The position numbers and the translations under genes were made by a program. Of a stretch of DNA of 64,000 bases, positions 1 through 20,600 are shown in pieces (position 1 is the first letter of the stretch; every line of letters begins with the position of its first letter). The notes beneath the pieces were generated by a model that saw nothing but the letters and a program-made list of their open reading frames with translations, was not told the origin of the DNA and did no database searches. The DNA lies in NCBI RefSeq assembly GCF_949628265.1, contig NC_088786.1, positions 5,146,001 to 5,210,000 of the forward strand. Direction: 5' to 3'. The stretch comes from Cloeon dipterum. Its lineage: Eukaryota; Arthropoda; Insecta; Ephemeroptera; Baetidae.

Positions 1-1490
1 GCCGCCATCACTTCATTGTCCCATCTTCGCTTCGACTAGCATTCGCATTTTGCCGAGAATGCATGCGCGCGCTCTACCAACCGGCGAATAAAGTACGACA
101 ACAACTCACGATCGCTCCCTTAGAAACCTTTGAACAGGCTTCGCGCAAAACCAACAGCCCCAAAGAGCTCTTTCCTGCCTTTTTATGACGTGTTTCAATG
201 AAAATTTAAGTGTAGTGAGATAGTAAACAAATATATAACACTTTTGAGTTGTTATATATTTAATTATATTATGCGCAACACACTACAATCATTGAACTCA
301 TGACTGTGACTGAGTAAATAAATGGAATGGGCGGATTATAGGAATTATGCTGGGGTTTAAAGGATGTTAATAAGTTTTCTATAATAATTCATTTTCAAAT
401 TTATTATTACTTTTAAAAGGTTTATTAATGCGCGAACTCTATTGCAAAAGGATTCTGATTGATAATTCTCAATAATTCAAAAAATAATCAATCATTGACA
501 GGTGGTGTAAGGTATAGGTTTTTTCTATTTTTTATTTTATTTATATGTATATATTTAATATCCTTTAAAAAAAATTGTAATTTTTACAACATTTTAGGAG
601 TGAGAGGAACAATTCACAAAAACACACCCTTTTAAACCTAATCTAAAGATTAGGTTTACCATAGTAAATATCACACATACTAGACTGATTTAATCTTACT
701 GTTAAAATAATCCCCTTATTGATATTATACACATATTTATTTTTGTATTGCAAAAAATAGAATAAATATTTAGAAATTTTATGAATTATCGTGGATAAAA
801 AGAAGCAGCATTAATTAGTACGTTTTAAAAAAAATGTAAAAGAATTATTAAATTATTAATCCAAAGCATATTCTCAAAAATTTATTTATTTTCTTCGCAA
901 ATTGGTTTGAATGGTAGTGGTAGCTGAAAAATATTAACGACTTTTGTGAGTGAAGTAAAATCTATAGAATTAGTTATAAGAGCGCTCAACTCGCTTGATT
1001 TAAAGACAAAATAAGCGTTTTTTATTTAAAAGCAGTAGTAGATTTTTTGCAGATTTCAAGAAAATCCGTAAATATCCGATTGTAATGATGACGTGTTTTT
1101 TTAAATTTTATATTAGAATGAGCCTGCACTTTTAGGTGGAAATGAACAATATATCTCTGCTTTGCAAGCGGGTCTCAGCAGTCCGTGCAAGACACAAAAT
1201 AATAATAATACAAATCCCCCCCATTCATGATTATAATTTGAGAAATTCATAGTCTGATGGTGAGCGAATATTATTTTTTTATTACATATTTCCTTTTTTT
1301 CCTTTCAGTTAGACATTTTATTAATTAAAAATGTATATTAAATTTAATTCATTAGTCAGAATAAATCCATTGTAAATTACACTATATTGTCTTATTTTTT
1401 ACTCGTGAAAATTTTCTATTACACCTCAATAAAGTTCATTTTAATAATTGTTTTTATTACGCAAAGTTCAGCAACCAGCAACAACTTGAG
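1..1490. other. AT-rich intergenic sequence upstream of the thiolase gene
   Basis: No coding exon is supported here. The first 180 bases are clearly richer in G, C and CpG (for example gcatgcgcgcgctc near 61-74) than the following 1.2 kb, so they may be the edge of a promoter or regulatory element of a gene left of the window. The remainder is dominated by A/T runs with no long reading frame and no RNA gene that I recognise. Confidence 0.6.
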
Positions 1491-1859
1491 CCCCACCCTT
1501 GTGCTCCCCTGCACCGACAAGCAAACAGCGTCTCCTCTCCAGCTGTTTTAGCACCATGCCGGCTTGAGCAGGCTTGAGAGCCGCAGCCGCATGTTGTGAG
1601 GTGACGTGTGTGTAGAGATGAGCAAGAGAGAATTATTATTGAGGTGAGAAGAGGTGGAGGAAAACCGAAGGAGAAAAAAGTGAAAAGTGAAATCGGTTGC
1701 GGCTAGCTGTCTCTGAATTGTATCCTCGCTTTTCTCCCATTGACGAGTCGAATCTCTAAAGGGAGAGAGGAAGGAAGGCCAGACCTGAAAGGACCTCTCA
1801 GTCACCTCAAAAAGAATCTGCATTACAAATTTCAAGCAACAGCACCGTTTTCATTCGAG
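1491..1859 (+). promoter_or_regulatory. Putative promoter and 5' UTR of the acetyl-CoA acetyltransferase gene
   Basis: Base composition changes from AT-rich to mixed around 1490, with a C-rich stretch near 1490-1550, and stays mixed up to the start codon at 1860. No TATA box in a convincing position was seen. The region probably holds the core promoter and an unspliced 5' UTR. The transcription start cannot be fixed from sequence alone. Confidence 0.45.
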
Positions 1860-4441
<2,582 letters not shown>

Positions 4442-4623
4442 CTCATTTTCAGTGCCTTATAATAAGCATGCTGTGTATTTAAATCAACGTCCAGCATTTT
4501 TTATCATTTTTACCGTATTTACCACTTTTATTAATAACCCCACCAATGTTTCATATTTTTGCGTATGTTATAGAACTCTCAAGTATTGTTTGCTCCATTA
4601 TCAAAAGAGTATTTTAAAATTGA

Positions 4624-4629
4624 ATTAAA
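4624..4629 (+). terminator. Possible poly(A) signal of the thiolase gene
   Basis: ATTAAA about 180 bases after the stop codon is the first near-consensus hexamer downstream. It is a common variant in AT-rich DNA, so the call is weak. Confidence 0.35.
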
Positions 4630-4641
4630 TATTAGTTATTA

Positions 4642-5007
4642 TTATTTGATTTATTGTGATTTGTTAAGTCAAGGAGTATTATAATATTTCTACCGTGCTG
4701 GATGTATTGAAAAGACGCCAATAATACTGAAATTCAGTAGTGGGTCTAATCCTACGTCAAACCTAGAAATGAGAAAGCCAGTTATTTTTTAGCAACTGCT
4801 AAGAGTGTACCAAACGATCCATTGATATTAGTTAAGTTGCACTAACTTCAATGGACTACTTTACTGACTCATGTTATTGACAAAAAATGTCAAGTAGCAA
4901 TTTGCAGGTGATGAGGTTGGCATGTTACGAATGTAAAATTTTAATATGTTCATTAATAAAATCTTATTGATTTTCTTATCAGAATATTTCATTATAGACC
5001 GATAAAG

Positions 5008-5078
<71 letters not shown>

Positions 5079-5203
5079 CATCAATCAACATTGGAATCTC
5101 TCAGTTCAATCAAAGCAATTTGGTTTTAATCATTAAATATAATTATCAAAGAGTAGAAGTATAAAATCAAAGACATTGAATAGACCACATAAAATACCAT
5201 GAA
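4642..5203. other. Intergenic space between convergent genes
   Basis: Holds the (TA)n microsatellite and otherwise unremarkable AT-rich sequence between the 3' ends of ACAT2 (+) and DHX38 (-). Reading frames crossing it are only translations of the TA repeat. Confidence 0.6.
5009..5075. repeat. (TA)n microsatellite
   Basis: An uninterrupted TA dinucleotide tract of about 32 units between two convergent genes. Self-complementary, it can form cruciforms, and its length is likely polymorphic. Confidence 0.97.
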
Positions 5204-5209
5204 TTTATT
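5204..5209 (-). terminator. Poly(A) signal of DHX38
   Basis: AATAAA on the minus strand (tttatt on plus) lies 9 bases after the TAG stop. If used, the 3' UTR would be only about 30 nt. Confidence 0.6.
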
Positions 5210-5217
5210 AACTTAAA

Positions 5218-10671
<5,454 letters not shown>

Positions 10672-11250
10672 GATTGTTTATGATTAAATAATGCTGTTAC
10701 ACCCAAGTTACACCCCCTCGGAAGAGCGGCAAAAAAGCTGAATTTAGCTTTTTTACATAGCGGACAATACACTGACAAGCATATATATGAGTCCTTACGC
10801 ACTGTAGGCAGTACTAGACTACTGGGCGTAGAAAATACTACCTTAACAGCTATGCACTAGAGAGCTTATTAACCTCCACTCTCTGGTCACTCCCGGACCT
10901 AAATGGGATTTAATAATCCATTCCCTGCTTCTGCAAAATGCAACTTTTTTAATGTCTTCTAGTAGAAGCTACTAAAAAATAATCAATAATTTAACTAAAT
11001 CAAATTCGTGTGTTTTAAATTACAATAAACTTTGATAATCTATTTCTCATGCATTTAATTATATGATGACACACGGGATATTTTAAAATCTCTGTAATAT
11101 AATATGTAAATTAATATTTACGATTTTTGCTCTTAAACTGACTTATTTATCGTCAACCAAGACAATATCTTTGAAGAATGTTAGCTAACAGATTGACAGG
11201 AAAGAAATATCAGAAATAACATTATGACCCAGATTTCAGCAGTGCCTTTT
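10672..11250. other. Intergenic region upstream of DHX38
   Basis: Must contain the DHX38 promoter, transcribed leftward from about 10700-10900, since no upstream noncoding exon is evident. The rest, to the probable 3' end of the acyltransferase gene, is AT-rich without recognisable features. Confidence 0.5.
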
Positions 11251-11428
11251 GTGAGGTGAATTTTTTATTAAAATTATCATAATGTTTTAATAATACAATC
11301 TCTTAACCATCAATAATCACTATACATAAAAACAACCACATCTGTCAATGAGGAACCATAATTACTTCAAACAACAGTGAGTTTATGTAGATGCCTTCAG
11401 TAACATTATGTTTGATCTGGTAGTCAGT

Positions 11429-11434
11429 TTATTT
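11429..11434 (-). terminator. Possible poly(A) signal of the MBOAT gene
   Basis: AATAAA on the minus strand about 185 bases after the stop codon at 11619. Another copy lies near 11266, so the used site is uncertain. Confidence 0.45.
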
Positions 11435-11618
11435 CAATCCTCAAGCTTCCTGTGTTACAAAATTTGTGATAATAATCGACTGACTACAAGAGTTTCGACA
11501 CATAAGCCAAACTCATTTCATTCTTATACACTCAGACCTCAGACCAGCAGACATACATTAATGCCGAGTAGATCAAAAACATCCGAAACCCAGACTTAGA
11601 TTTTTAGCAAATAATTTT

Positions 11619-14600
11619 TCACTCTGTGACCAAGGCGGTCGAGTTCAACTTTAGCATTTTTCCAGAGTCAGCGAGCACCACGTCTCTAAGCAGGTGACGT
11701 CTTCTAGCAGAAGGCGACAAGTTGGGTGGCGGCACAAGAATGAGATCACCATCTTGGTCTTCAAGGCCAGCTGCCAGCTTGAACTCCTCGTGGCTGCGCG
11801 CTGCCTTGCCCTTCTTCACCCCGGAAGGCTCAGGTGGCATCAGCACTGGCAGAATGACCATCGCGGCAACTGCCAGCAGGTGGTACCACCAGTACATGTG
11901 GCTGTAAATGCGGATGCACGGCCGCAACTCCAGCAGCACAAACGGGAAGGTCACGTAGCCCATGAGCACGCGCGTCGCCAGGAACGTGGTCCAGTCGTAC
12001 ATCTGCTTGTAGTGAACTGAGGCAGTGAAGTGGTGGCGCAGACACCGTCTTGCCTATAAAAGAAGACATTAAAAATCACGTGCTTTGTCTCATAAGTGTT
12101 TATATTCTAATTGAGGAAGCTACAGCATGACTCCTTAAAATTAAATAAAATTGAGTTAAATTTCTACCCGCAAGGGAATTTAATTCATGGAATATAAGGA
12201 CAGGCTAGTAGCATAATTACCAAGATGTTAACAAGGAAAATAAAAGCTCGAGATAGAATTATATTTTTCCAAGATATGAAATATAATCCAGTGTTTTATA
12301 TTAGAGCCGCCATATTATGTATTCGAAATAGGATTCAATATTTAATTTATGGACAGAGAAAGAAATATAAATAAATAAAATTCAATAGCGCAGATTTGTT
12401 TTTCTTTGATTTTCCCCTGAAACCCTCGCGGAAAGCGGATGGATTCGAAAATCCTCAGAAATGCTTTGAATATTCATGATCAAATTTGACTGAAATATTG
12501 GCTCCGCAGCCCTCATCAGCAGTATTCCAAAATAACCGCATTTTTTCGGGAAAACCCACTGCATTAGAAAATACTGTTTTTGCAGGTTTTTCTGCAATTT
12601 TTCGCATTTTTTCACAACACGTGCATTTTTATTGAAATTAAAAAATTCTCATGATGGATGACCAAGAATAGGGATTATAAAAAATCAGTAAAAAAGCCAC
12701 CGGTTTCACCAAAAGACCGAAAGTTTTAACTCTCATTTCAAATTTTTTGTAGCGAGATGTGACCTTTTTGGGGTTAAATTCAGAAAAATGCGGAAAACCC
12801 CAAAACTGGCGGTTTTCACCAGCTGCTTTTTTGCGCATTGCAAGATTGGTGAACCCTGGCAGTATTTTACCTCCAAAACAAAATTCATGCCACGGAATTA
12901 GCTGTAGAGAATTCTGAAATAGTGACCGTCGGAAAAGTCTGGCTTGCTTTGTTCATAGCTGAGCAAATTTGAATAAATATTCCAAAATAACGGGATGGGG
13001 TAAGTTTCATCGCCTAACTCTTTCTTAGGTATTTGGTGCACTAATGAACGAAATATTAACTTTTAGTTATCTGAGGAATAGTACATAAGGCACTTAAAGG
13101 AATTTAGCTTGCAAAATTTGTCAGAGTTCCATAAAATAACCACAACAACCTTTTCAATGAGTATCATCAAGATCTAAAACCATGTTATGGGAGCTACACA
13201 TCATTCCGTTCTGTTTGGATTTTGATGTTAGGCTTTATTCGATATTAACCCTTACTTAATAGAGAAAAATGACTAATAATTGGTAATCCAAAGGGTAACT
13301 CTCACCGATCTGGCTGCAACTGTGAAGAGTGCCCCTGAGAGGAAAGTCAGGTAGTAGCCAGGGTGGAAGCCATGCCAAACCGCACTGAGAATGTAAGTCT
13401 GCAGAGTGCGCATCTTGGTGCTGCGCTCATAGACTAGCAGCCGCAACCACGTGGACGTGCCCTTGTTCCAGTTCGAGACCGAATCCCGGAGGCTGGTGCC
13501 TGTCTGAAAATACAACGTTTCGATTAAAACCGTGGGAGAGGCATGCTGTCAGTGTGGCAAGCAAAGGTAAAAGCACAATGAGTGAGAGAATGCAGTGTGA
13601 GAGAAGAATACCATGTGAGAGGATATGTTTATAGAGAGACTTACTTACCAAGTCAAAAGGTCACAAGGCTTGCAAAACATACATGAAAGGAGACGTTTAA
13701 AACGAATATGAAACAACAACCAACACACATGTTTTGCATGCGTTTAGTCATAACATGTAAGGCTACAGTTTTTGGTATTAGAACACCTACAGAGAAGTAA
13801 GTTTGGAAGACTTTGGTTAGTTTTGAGCTTGACAACATGTATAAACAGAGAACCAGGATAAAATTTCATTCCAGTAAAATTTAATGAGTTATAAGAGTTT
13901 TCGGGCGTAGGTGGGATCTCACCTCGAAGCCAACAACGTCAATGTTTGAAATCAGGTCCCAGGAAGGTTGTTCCTTTGGGTTTGACGGCACTCTGAGACC
14001 GAGGCCCGACGCATTTGAGATAGCGTCCGCAAGCAACCACGCGTGGTAGTATTTCAGGCGCACCAACGAGGTCGCCACTATCAGGTACAAAATTTGTGCT
14101 GGCACGCCCTTTGTGGTGAGAAACTCGGGATCTGCAAAACGGAAAACATCCTTTCATTTAATTTGACAGACAAGACTAACTTCACCGGGTTTCATCGATT
14201 CTTTTAATATTTAAATAAGTTCTGTTGAATGACCACAAAAAGAAAATACCTTTGACTCTGCCAATGGGGAAGAGGGGCAGCAGCCAGACAAAGAGCACGG
14301 CGCAAAGAATGCTGCCGGCCACTTTGTTTCTCACAGCTTTGAAGGGCGACGGCTCGACATAAACATCTCTGCTCTTGCTGCTATTGGCTTGCTGCGAATC
14401 AAAACAATATATAAATTACTGTTCCAATTTCCAAGGCTAAGTAAGTAAGTGCTCACATTGGCGACCAGCTGGCACTTTTCGAGCGCCGCACCGTGAATGT
14501 AATCATGATAGTCGTTGTAGAGCACTAAAGGCCCGGCCAGTATGGTCTGAAACTGTAGCACAAAGCTGAAGTACTCCAGTGGCGACGGCAGCTTCCTATA

Positions 14601-17600
14601 AAATGAAAGGTTTAGCATTTCCACCATGACCAGAGTCGTGATTCGGTCCGCACCTGATCGAGTGCTGCACCTGCATGGGCTTGAGCTTTTCTTTATCTTC
14701 AACATCGCCATCGTGCAGCGAGTACGCGAGGGAAGTGACCTTCTGGGTCACCACCATCATTGGTCCTGCATTGGCAGAAAGCAGTTTAAGCCATTTGCGC
14801 CATATTTTCAATCTAAACAGTCTCACCTGTCACGTCCACCGAGAAAAAATTCCGTTCGATAAACTGGTGGTATAAGTGAATCAGAGACAAATACACGAGG
14901 GAGATGACCAGCACGACCCTGCAATAGGAACTATTATCAGATATTGGCATTCACAACATTGTCTATAAAAGTTGCCAACTAATGCAACGAGAGTGTGTTG
15001 TTATGATTAAATAAACAAGAAATAGAAATGATGTCATCAGCAAACGATTGCGCTTCAAAATGAAAGAATCATTTTAAAAATAACAAAATTTGTAGAAACT
15101 TTGAAGAAAAAGGAGACTTACTTGTGTGCAGATTTGGGTCCCTGCAGTATCATGACGATGTAACAAATAAAAGGCATGGCAACAATGTGAATCGCTCGCC
15201 TTTAAACACAGAAAGGGAGAAAAATTAATGCCGGCGGGGATGTCGCGTGCAAAAAGTATCGACTGGCGTGGCGCGCATAGGGCCAAAGCAAACAGTGCAC
15301 GCGGGCACTTACCTGCCATAGCAAAACCACGAGAGGCCTACTCCAAGCAGCAGACAAATCGTGTGGCGCGTGTCAGGCGAAACCTTTCTGGGGTGCAAGT
15401 AGATTCTTAGCAGGGCCGCAAGCAAAAGTGCTGTAACTTGCCCCACGACGAAATTTACCTGTGGACAGAGAAATCAAGTTTACGGCACCATGAATTAAAA
15501 CCTGCCTCAATTTGACTTCGGTGATATGTATTGTGTATTGTAATCTCAGTGCTTGTCAATTGAATATGTTAGACAAAAGCTTTCTGCTTTTAAAAAATTT
15601 AAAATGCGGAAAGTAAGTAGTGGATTGAAGAAATCTGCATGTCTAGCGCAGGACACGGAAAACTCTGAACAAAAACAGTCCATCTTATTTGAGCCCCTTA
15701 CAATTAGTAACCACATGCATGATGTTTCAAGCTCAGTGCTACCGCCTGACTGTGGAACAATCTTCCGCCGAATCGATATTTGAATGAAAACTTCGAAAAC
15801 TTAAGTACATTTTAAGAATCTTAAAAGAAGAAGTTCTTCAAGATAAAGAGTTATTGAACCAATTTCTCACAATCTTTTTAGTAATTATGTTGTTATATTG
15901 ATTTATTTGCCTGGATATGACAATGTATGGGGAAAAATAGCCCTGGTGAACCATAAAAAAAAAAAATTGTAGCTAAAATATTTTTTTATTTTCCCCCAAG
16001 CATGATTTTAGAATAAAATTCTTGTCAACTTATTGCACTCTAAACTAGCAAGAAAAGTTGTTTATTCCGAGAAAGGTAAGGTAGCCTTGACTGATGAAAT
16101 AACTTAAGCGAAATTGTATTATGCAGTGATGGAAGCAAAAGCAAATTAATACAGGACGAAAAAGTCGTTGCTAGTGGAAAACATGGAAAGTTAAAGCCGA
16201 TCCTCAAGTGCTCGACTTATTCGTTTTATCGAACCAAAACAAATTCTTGCATTATATAGTATTCTTTTATTTTTTTAACCTCTGCTCAGCACATCCCGTG
16301 GGCTTTGAGCTCACCAGGTCCCAATAACACCGACACGAGGATAACATGGGACCTGAGTGCCCGCAGAGGAGTTTGGGGCCAATGTGGCAATTTTTTTGCC
16401 TCCTTGCACCGAGGTTTTTCATTAAAACGCCAGACATAATGTCCCTATAGCCGCTGGAAAGGTGCGAAAACCAGCAGGGTGCCTCCTCCCAGCCTGTTGA
16501 GCTATTTAAGCATTTCGAGTCACTAAATTAACCACCTTTTTAAAATGCCTTAACAATCCGAGCCAACGGGGGCTGGTAATAAGTTTCAAAATAATGACAT
16601 TTTGCTGATTATGGTCTTCAGCGTCAATCTCTAGAGGTCCAAAATGCAAATTCGATCATTGAGACGAGCCTACAGAGCAACAACTAAACACGGAAGCGGG
16701 TCTTAAAATAGTATACTATTCATCATGAATGATGGGGAGAAATGAGCCACGATTATTTCACAAGACTGCAATCCTTCGCGTCCTATGCAGCTTCTATTTT
16801 GCGTTTTAAGCAGGAAAAAAGGCCAGCGGCGGGGTCGCTCCGCGCGTCAAGTGGCCAGCGTGCTCATGAGCACAGAGCAGGGCGATTCCGCTCCAAAATC
16901 TATTTCTGCTGCTCTGCTGTGTGGCGTGGCGTCTCATCTCAAAGCTGCGACACTCGAATTTCGAAACGACCATTCCATCGGCCACGCCCACTGAGCCTAA
17001 TTTAAAATTAGCCTGGACTCTATCAAAAGAAAGCACAAGTGGAACCAATCGCTTCGTCCCAAGCTACCTCACGTGTTTGACGGGTAATGTTTTTCATTTT
17101 TCCCTGTCGCTTGCACAATAATGGGATAGGGTTTTTTTTGCTCTTATCAGCTCAAAACGATAAAGGTTTTACGCAGAAACTGCTTGTCTTTGTTTGCAGT
17201 ATTGATAATGGGATACGTTTTGCTTTTCCAAGAGGTCAGAAATTCAAAATTTCAAAATAGTCAGAAAATTACTTTTAATATCAGGCTTAAAAAATAGCGC
17301 TTCCCTCTTCCAACCAAAAGAAATATTAGAGGTGCCATATTTATAGTACATTATCCTAAAGATGATGTTCTTAATAGGTTTCCCTAACAAGGACCTAAAG
17401 ATTGTTTAGATTGCTAGGATTGTTGCTTTTTTATTATATTTTGACCTAGCAAGAATAAACACCTAGATATTGAAATGAAGTAATACTAGATTTTTTTAAA
17501 TCAAACCTAACTATCAGTTTTGAAAATAATATGTATTTTGTCAGTTAGACTGTTTTTTCTTTCCCGTGTTAAAATGTCTAACATTCCAAGCACTAGTTAA

Positions 17601-20600
17601 AAATAAATCAGATCTAGAAAACTTAATATCTGCTAATTTATTATGCTTTAAAATGTAGCAATAGTTTTCAAATTTTGTGGTATGTGAATGGTTTCTGTTT
17701 TCATTAGATCTAATAAATTAATCACTGCATCAAGTCTAAAAATACTGCTCGCCGAGTGATTTCCCAAGCAAAGTAAATCCTGTCCTTACCGGATAGACAC
17801 GGAAGTAAGAGGATGTAGCAAACCTGGCAAAAGAGGTACGTCAAATTATGGAACAGTTCTAACCAGACAACTTTTATTAATGTGTAGTATATCTTAAGCT
17901 TTTCATATCGTATCTCTTTTCAGCGCTGGATTAAAACTACTCAACATTACCAGAAGAGTTGAAAGGGATCTTGATCAATAAAGAGTTTTCAAAACTAAAT
18001 GAAGAGAATATATGTGAAAACAACGTTCAATGAGCACGAAGATTATGCGACCATTTGAAATTAAGTTTAAGCAAGTATTGTACTAGTTTCTTAACGCTAA
18101 CAAAATACAAGTTAAATCACAATAGAAAATCGGAAGCTAACAATTTTACACACAATATAAACATTACCCGAACAGACAAGATCAATGCAGAGCGCTTGGC
18201 AACACTTTAAATTCTTTGATTATAAGAAGCTGTTTCAAAATTCAATACTTTATTGATTGCAATTGCTTCCAAAATCGAAAAATGATGATTCACGTATGGA
18301 ACGCGCACACAGGAAAACCACGTCAGCCCGAGTGTGTCTCAATGTCAAGTCGACCCACGTCCGTCCCGACGGAAAGTCGAAATTCACTTGGGTTAAGGCG
18401 TAAAACATGTATAGAGGTGGTCAAGTGAACGCATCTACAGTATTAATACCGGCTGGCGTCACGCGATACGAGCGCGGCCCATCCATACAAATGAATGCAG
18501 CTCTTTTAATATCCTTTCACGTGCATTTTGTGACGTCACCGAGTAGACAGGTTGCAGTTGAAGACACACACACTCTAGATACCAGTTAAGACTTCCTGCA
18601 GAAATGTTGCTTTATTGCATTTCGCCCTGACATTGAAAATCGTCGTTGTTGATATGATTCTGCCAGCGAAGCATACTAGTACTTCTTGATAATCCTTATT
18701 TGCTACGATATTTACTTCAACTGCCGTGCAAAATCTTGGAACATTGCTGCACGCAAAGCAGTAGAATGAATTAAATAGGTGTCAAAGATAAATATAATAT
18801 TGCTTGTTAGAACCCTTCGAGCGTATGGGTACGTGGAAGCCGTGACAGAAATGCGTCGTTTTGGTAGTGCAAATTATTCGTCTTTTATTCATGTCTTGTG
18901 GTTGAGGTATCAGTAATCAAGACCAAGATCAAGACCAAGATTTAGAGCAAGATCAAGACTGTGAAATTACATTAATAATCAAAATCACAAATACAAACAG
19001 TAAAAATATCACATTCGAAATACAAACAATTATTAAACTTACCCCGTATTTCGGGTCTAATATGAAATAGTTTTTTTTTGAATTTTCTCGCACCAAATCT
19101 CATCCTAGCCGGAGAGAGAAATTATTGTGTTGCGACTGCTTTGGTGCGAGTCTGATTGTGCAGTGAGGGATAAGGTGCAGTAAGGGTGCTCTGCTTGTCG
19201 CACACCTTTGTACTGCCACCTGGCGATACAGGATAAATGCAAAGTAGTTATTCGGACAGTAATGGCGAGAAGGCGCCACAAGCGATTCAAATAGGTTTGC
19301 AATTAAATCAAACACATTTCAAATCAGAACTTCCGAGTACATCACTACAGTTACTTCGTTTCGTTACAAAGGCAGCACAGGTGTACGCTGCAACAATTTC
19401 TCATTCACGAGTGTGGAAGTTATTGTTGTTTCATTTATTTTGAAGACTTGCACGCACGAACTATCAAAAATTTGCTCGCAATTTATGGAGCGAAGAATGC
19501 GTTAATCAGTTAGGCAGGTCGAGAACCGTTAAGTCACGGTGGCTTCTGGCTCCTTTGAAGAGAGTCAGAGTATTAGGCCATTTAATTTGTATTTGAAATA
19601 AATTGACTTCGCATAATGACTAGGCCATAAGTGCGTCTAAACAGAAAACGTAGGATGTGATTTCTCCTGTTTATGTTTTTTTTTTAGTTGGAATTCCATT
19701 TTGTTGTTTTTTATTATGTGGATTCAGATATAATGAAAAAATATATTTTTCAGCTTTGACAGCTCAAGCATTTGAGAACAAACAACTCAAGAAGTGAAAA
19801 TATTTCATTTTGCAAAAATAAATGTTATATTTATGCGTTCTACAGGAATTTCACGACTTCTTGTAATGCTGACGTTAGATTTTGTTTGGGCAGCAGATTC
19901 TTGCAGAGCGTTACGCTACTCAGATAAACAGAGTAAACATAAAACTCGCGGCTGATAATCCGCACGCAGCTCGCGTTGTTGGTATGTTTATTAATTATTA
20001 AGATAACAATTTCGCGAAGAAGTGTTTTTATTAGATGTTGCCCTGCAGATGTTGATTTGTGCAATTTGTTTAACGTAAGCAAGGTCCAGTGGGGGTCAAA
20101 AGCTCTTAACATTCGAGTTTTAAGGCATCGCGTCGCAAATTATAAGCAAAAGTTATGGTGTTGACTTGTTTTCTTAAATGTGCATGAAAACAAAATTCAG
20201 CACTCTGTATAAATGCACATAACGCAAGAGAAATCTGAAATCTGGTAACATTTCAAATACTAATAGAAAACAAGCCGTCTGAAATAATTCAGATAAATAA
20301 TAATACATTTATTTAGATATATATATATATGCCTAATTAAAGAGAAAGTATCTTGAACAAGCAACAAGAACTTCCGATGTTTACCTACTGTAAAAGGAAA
20401 GGCCTAGGACAACGAATTTTTCAGTTATTGATGATTGTGTAATTTGACGGTTCTGCGCTTCTTACGCATTAAATAAATAATAAGTTTTTCATTTTCGTAT
20501 AAATATCGTTTATAGCTCTGTATTATTTCGTGTTGATGATGTTATTGAATTGATTAAAACAAAAAATAGGAAGACAGTCGGAAGGAGGAACACGCAGTGT

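Noticed and set aside
4861..5091. Minus-strand frame with repeated Tyr-Ile
   Set aside because: It is merely the translation of the (TA)n microsatellite.
16742..17121. Several overlapping short frames on both strands in the MBOAT intron
   Set aside because: They follow a GC-rich patch; no phase-compatible acceptor or donor connects them to the MBOAT exons.
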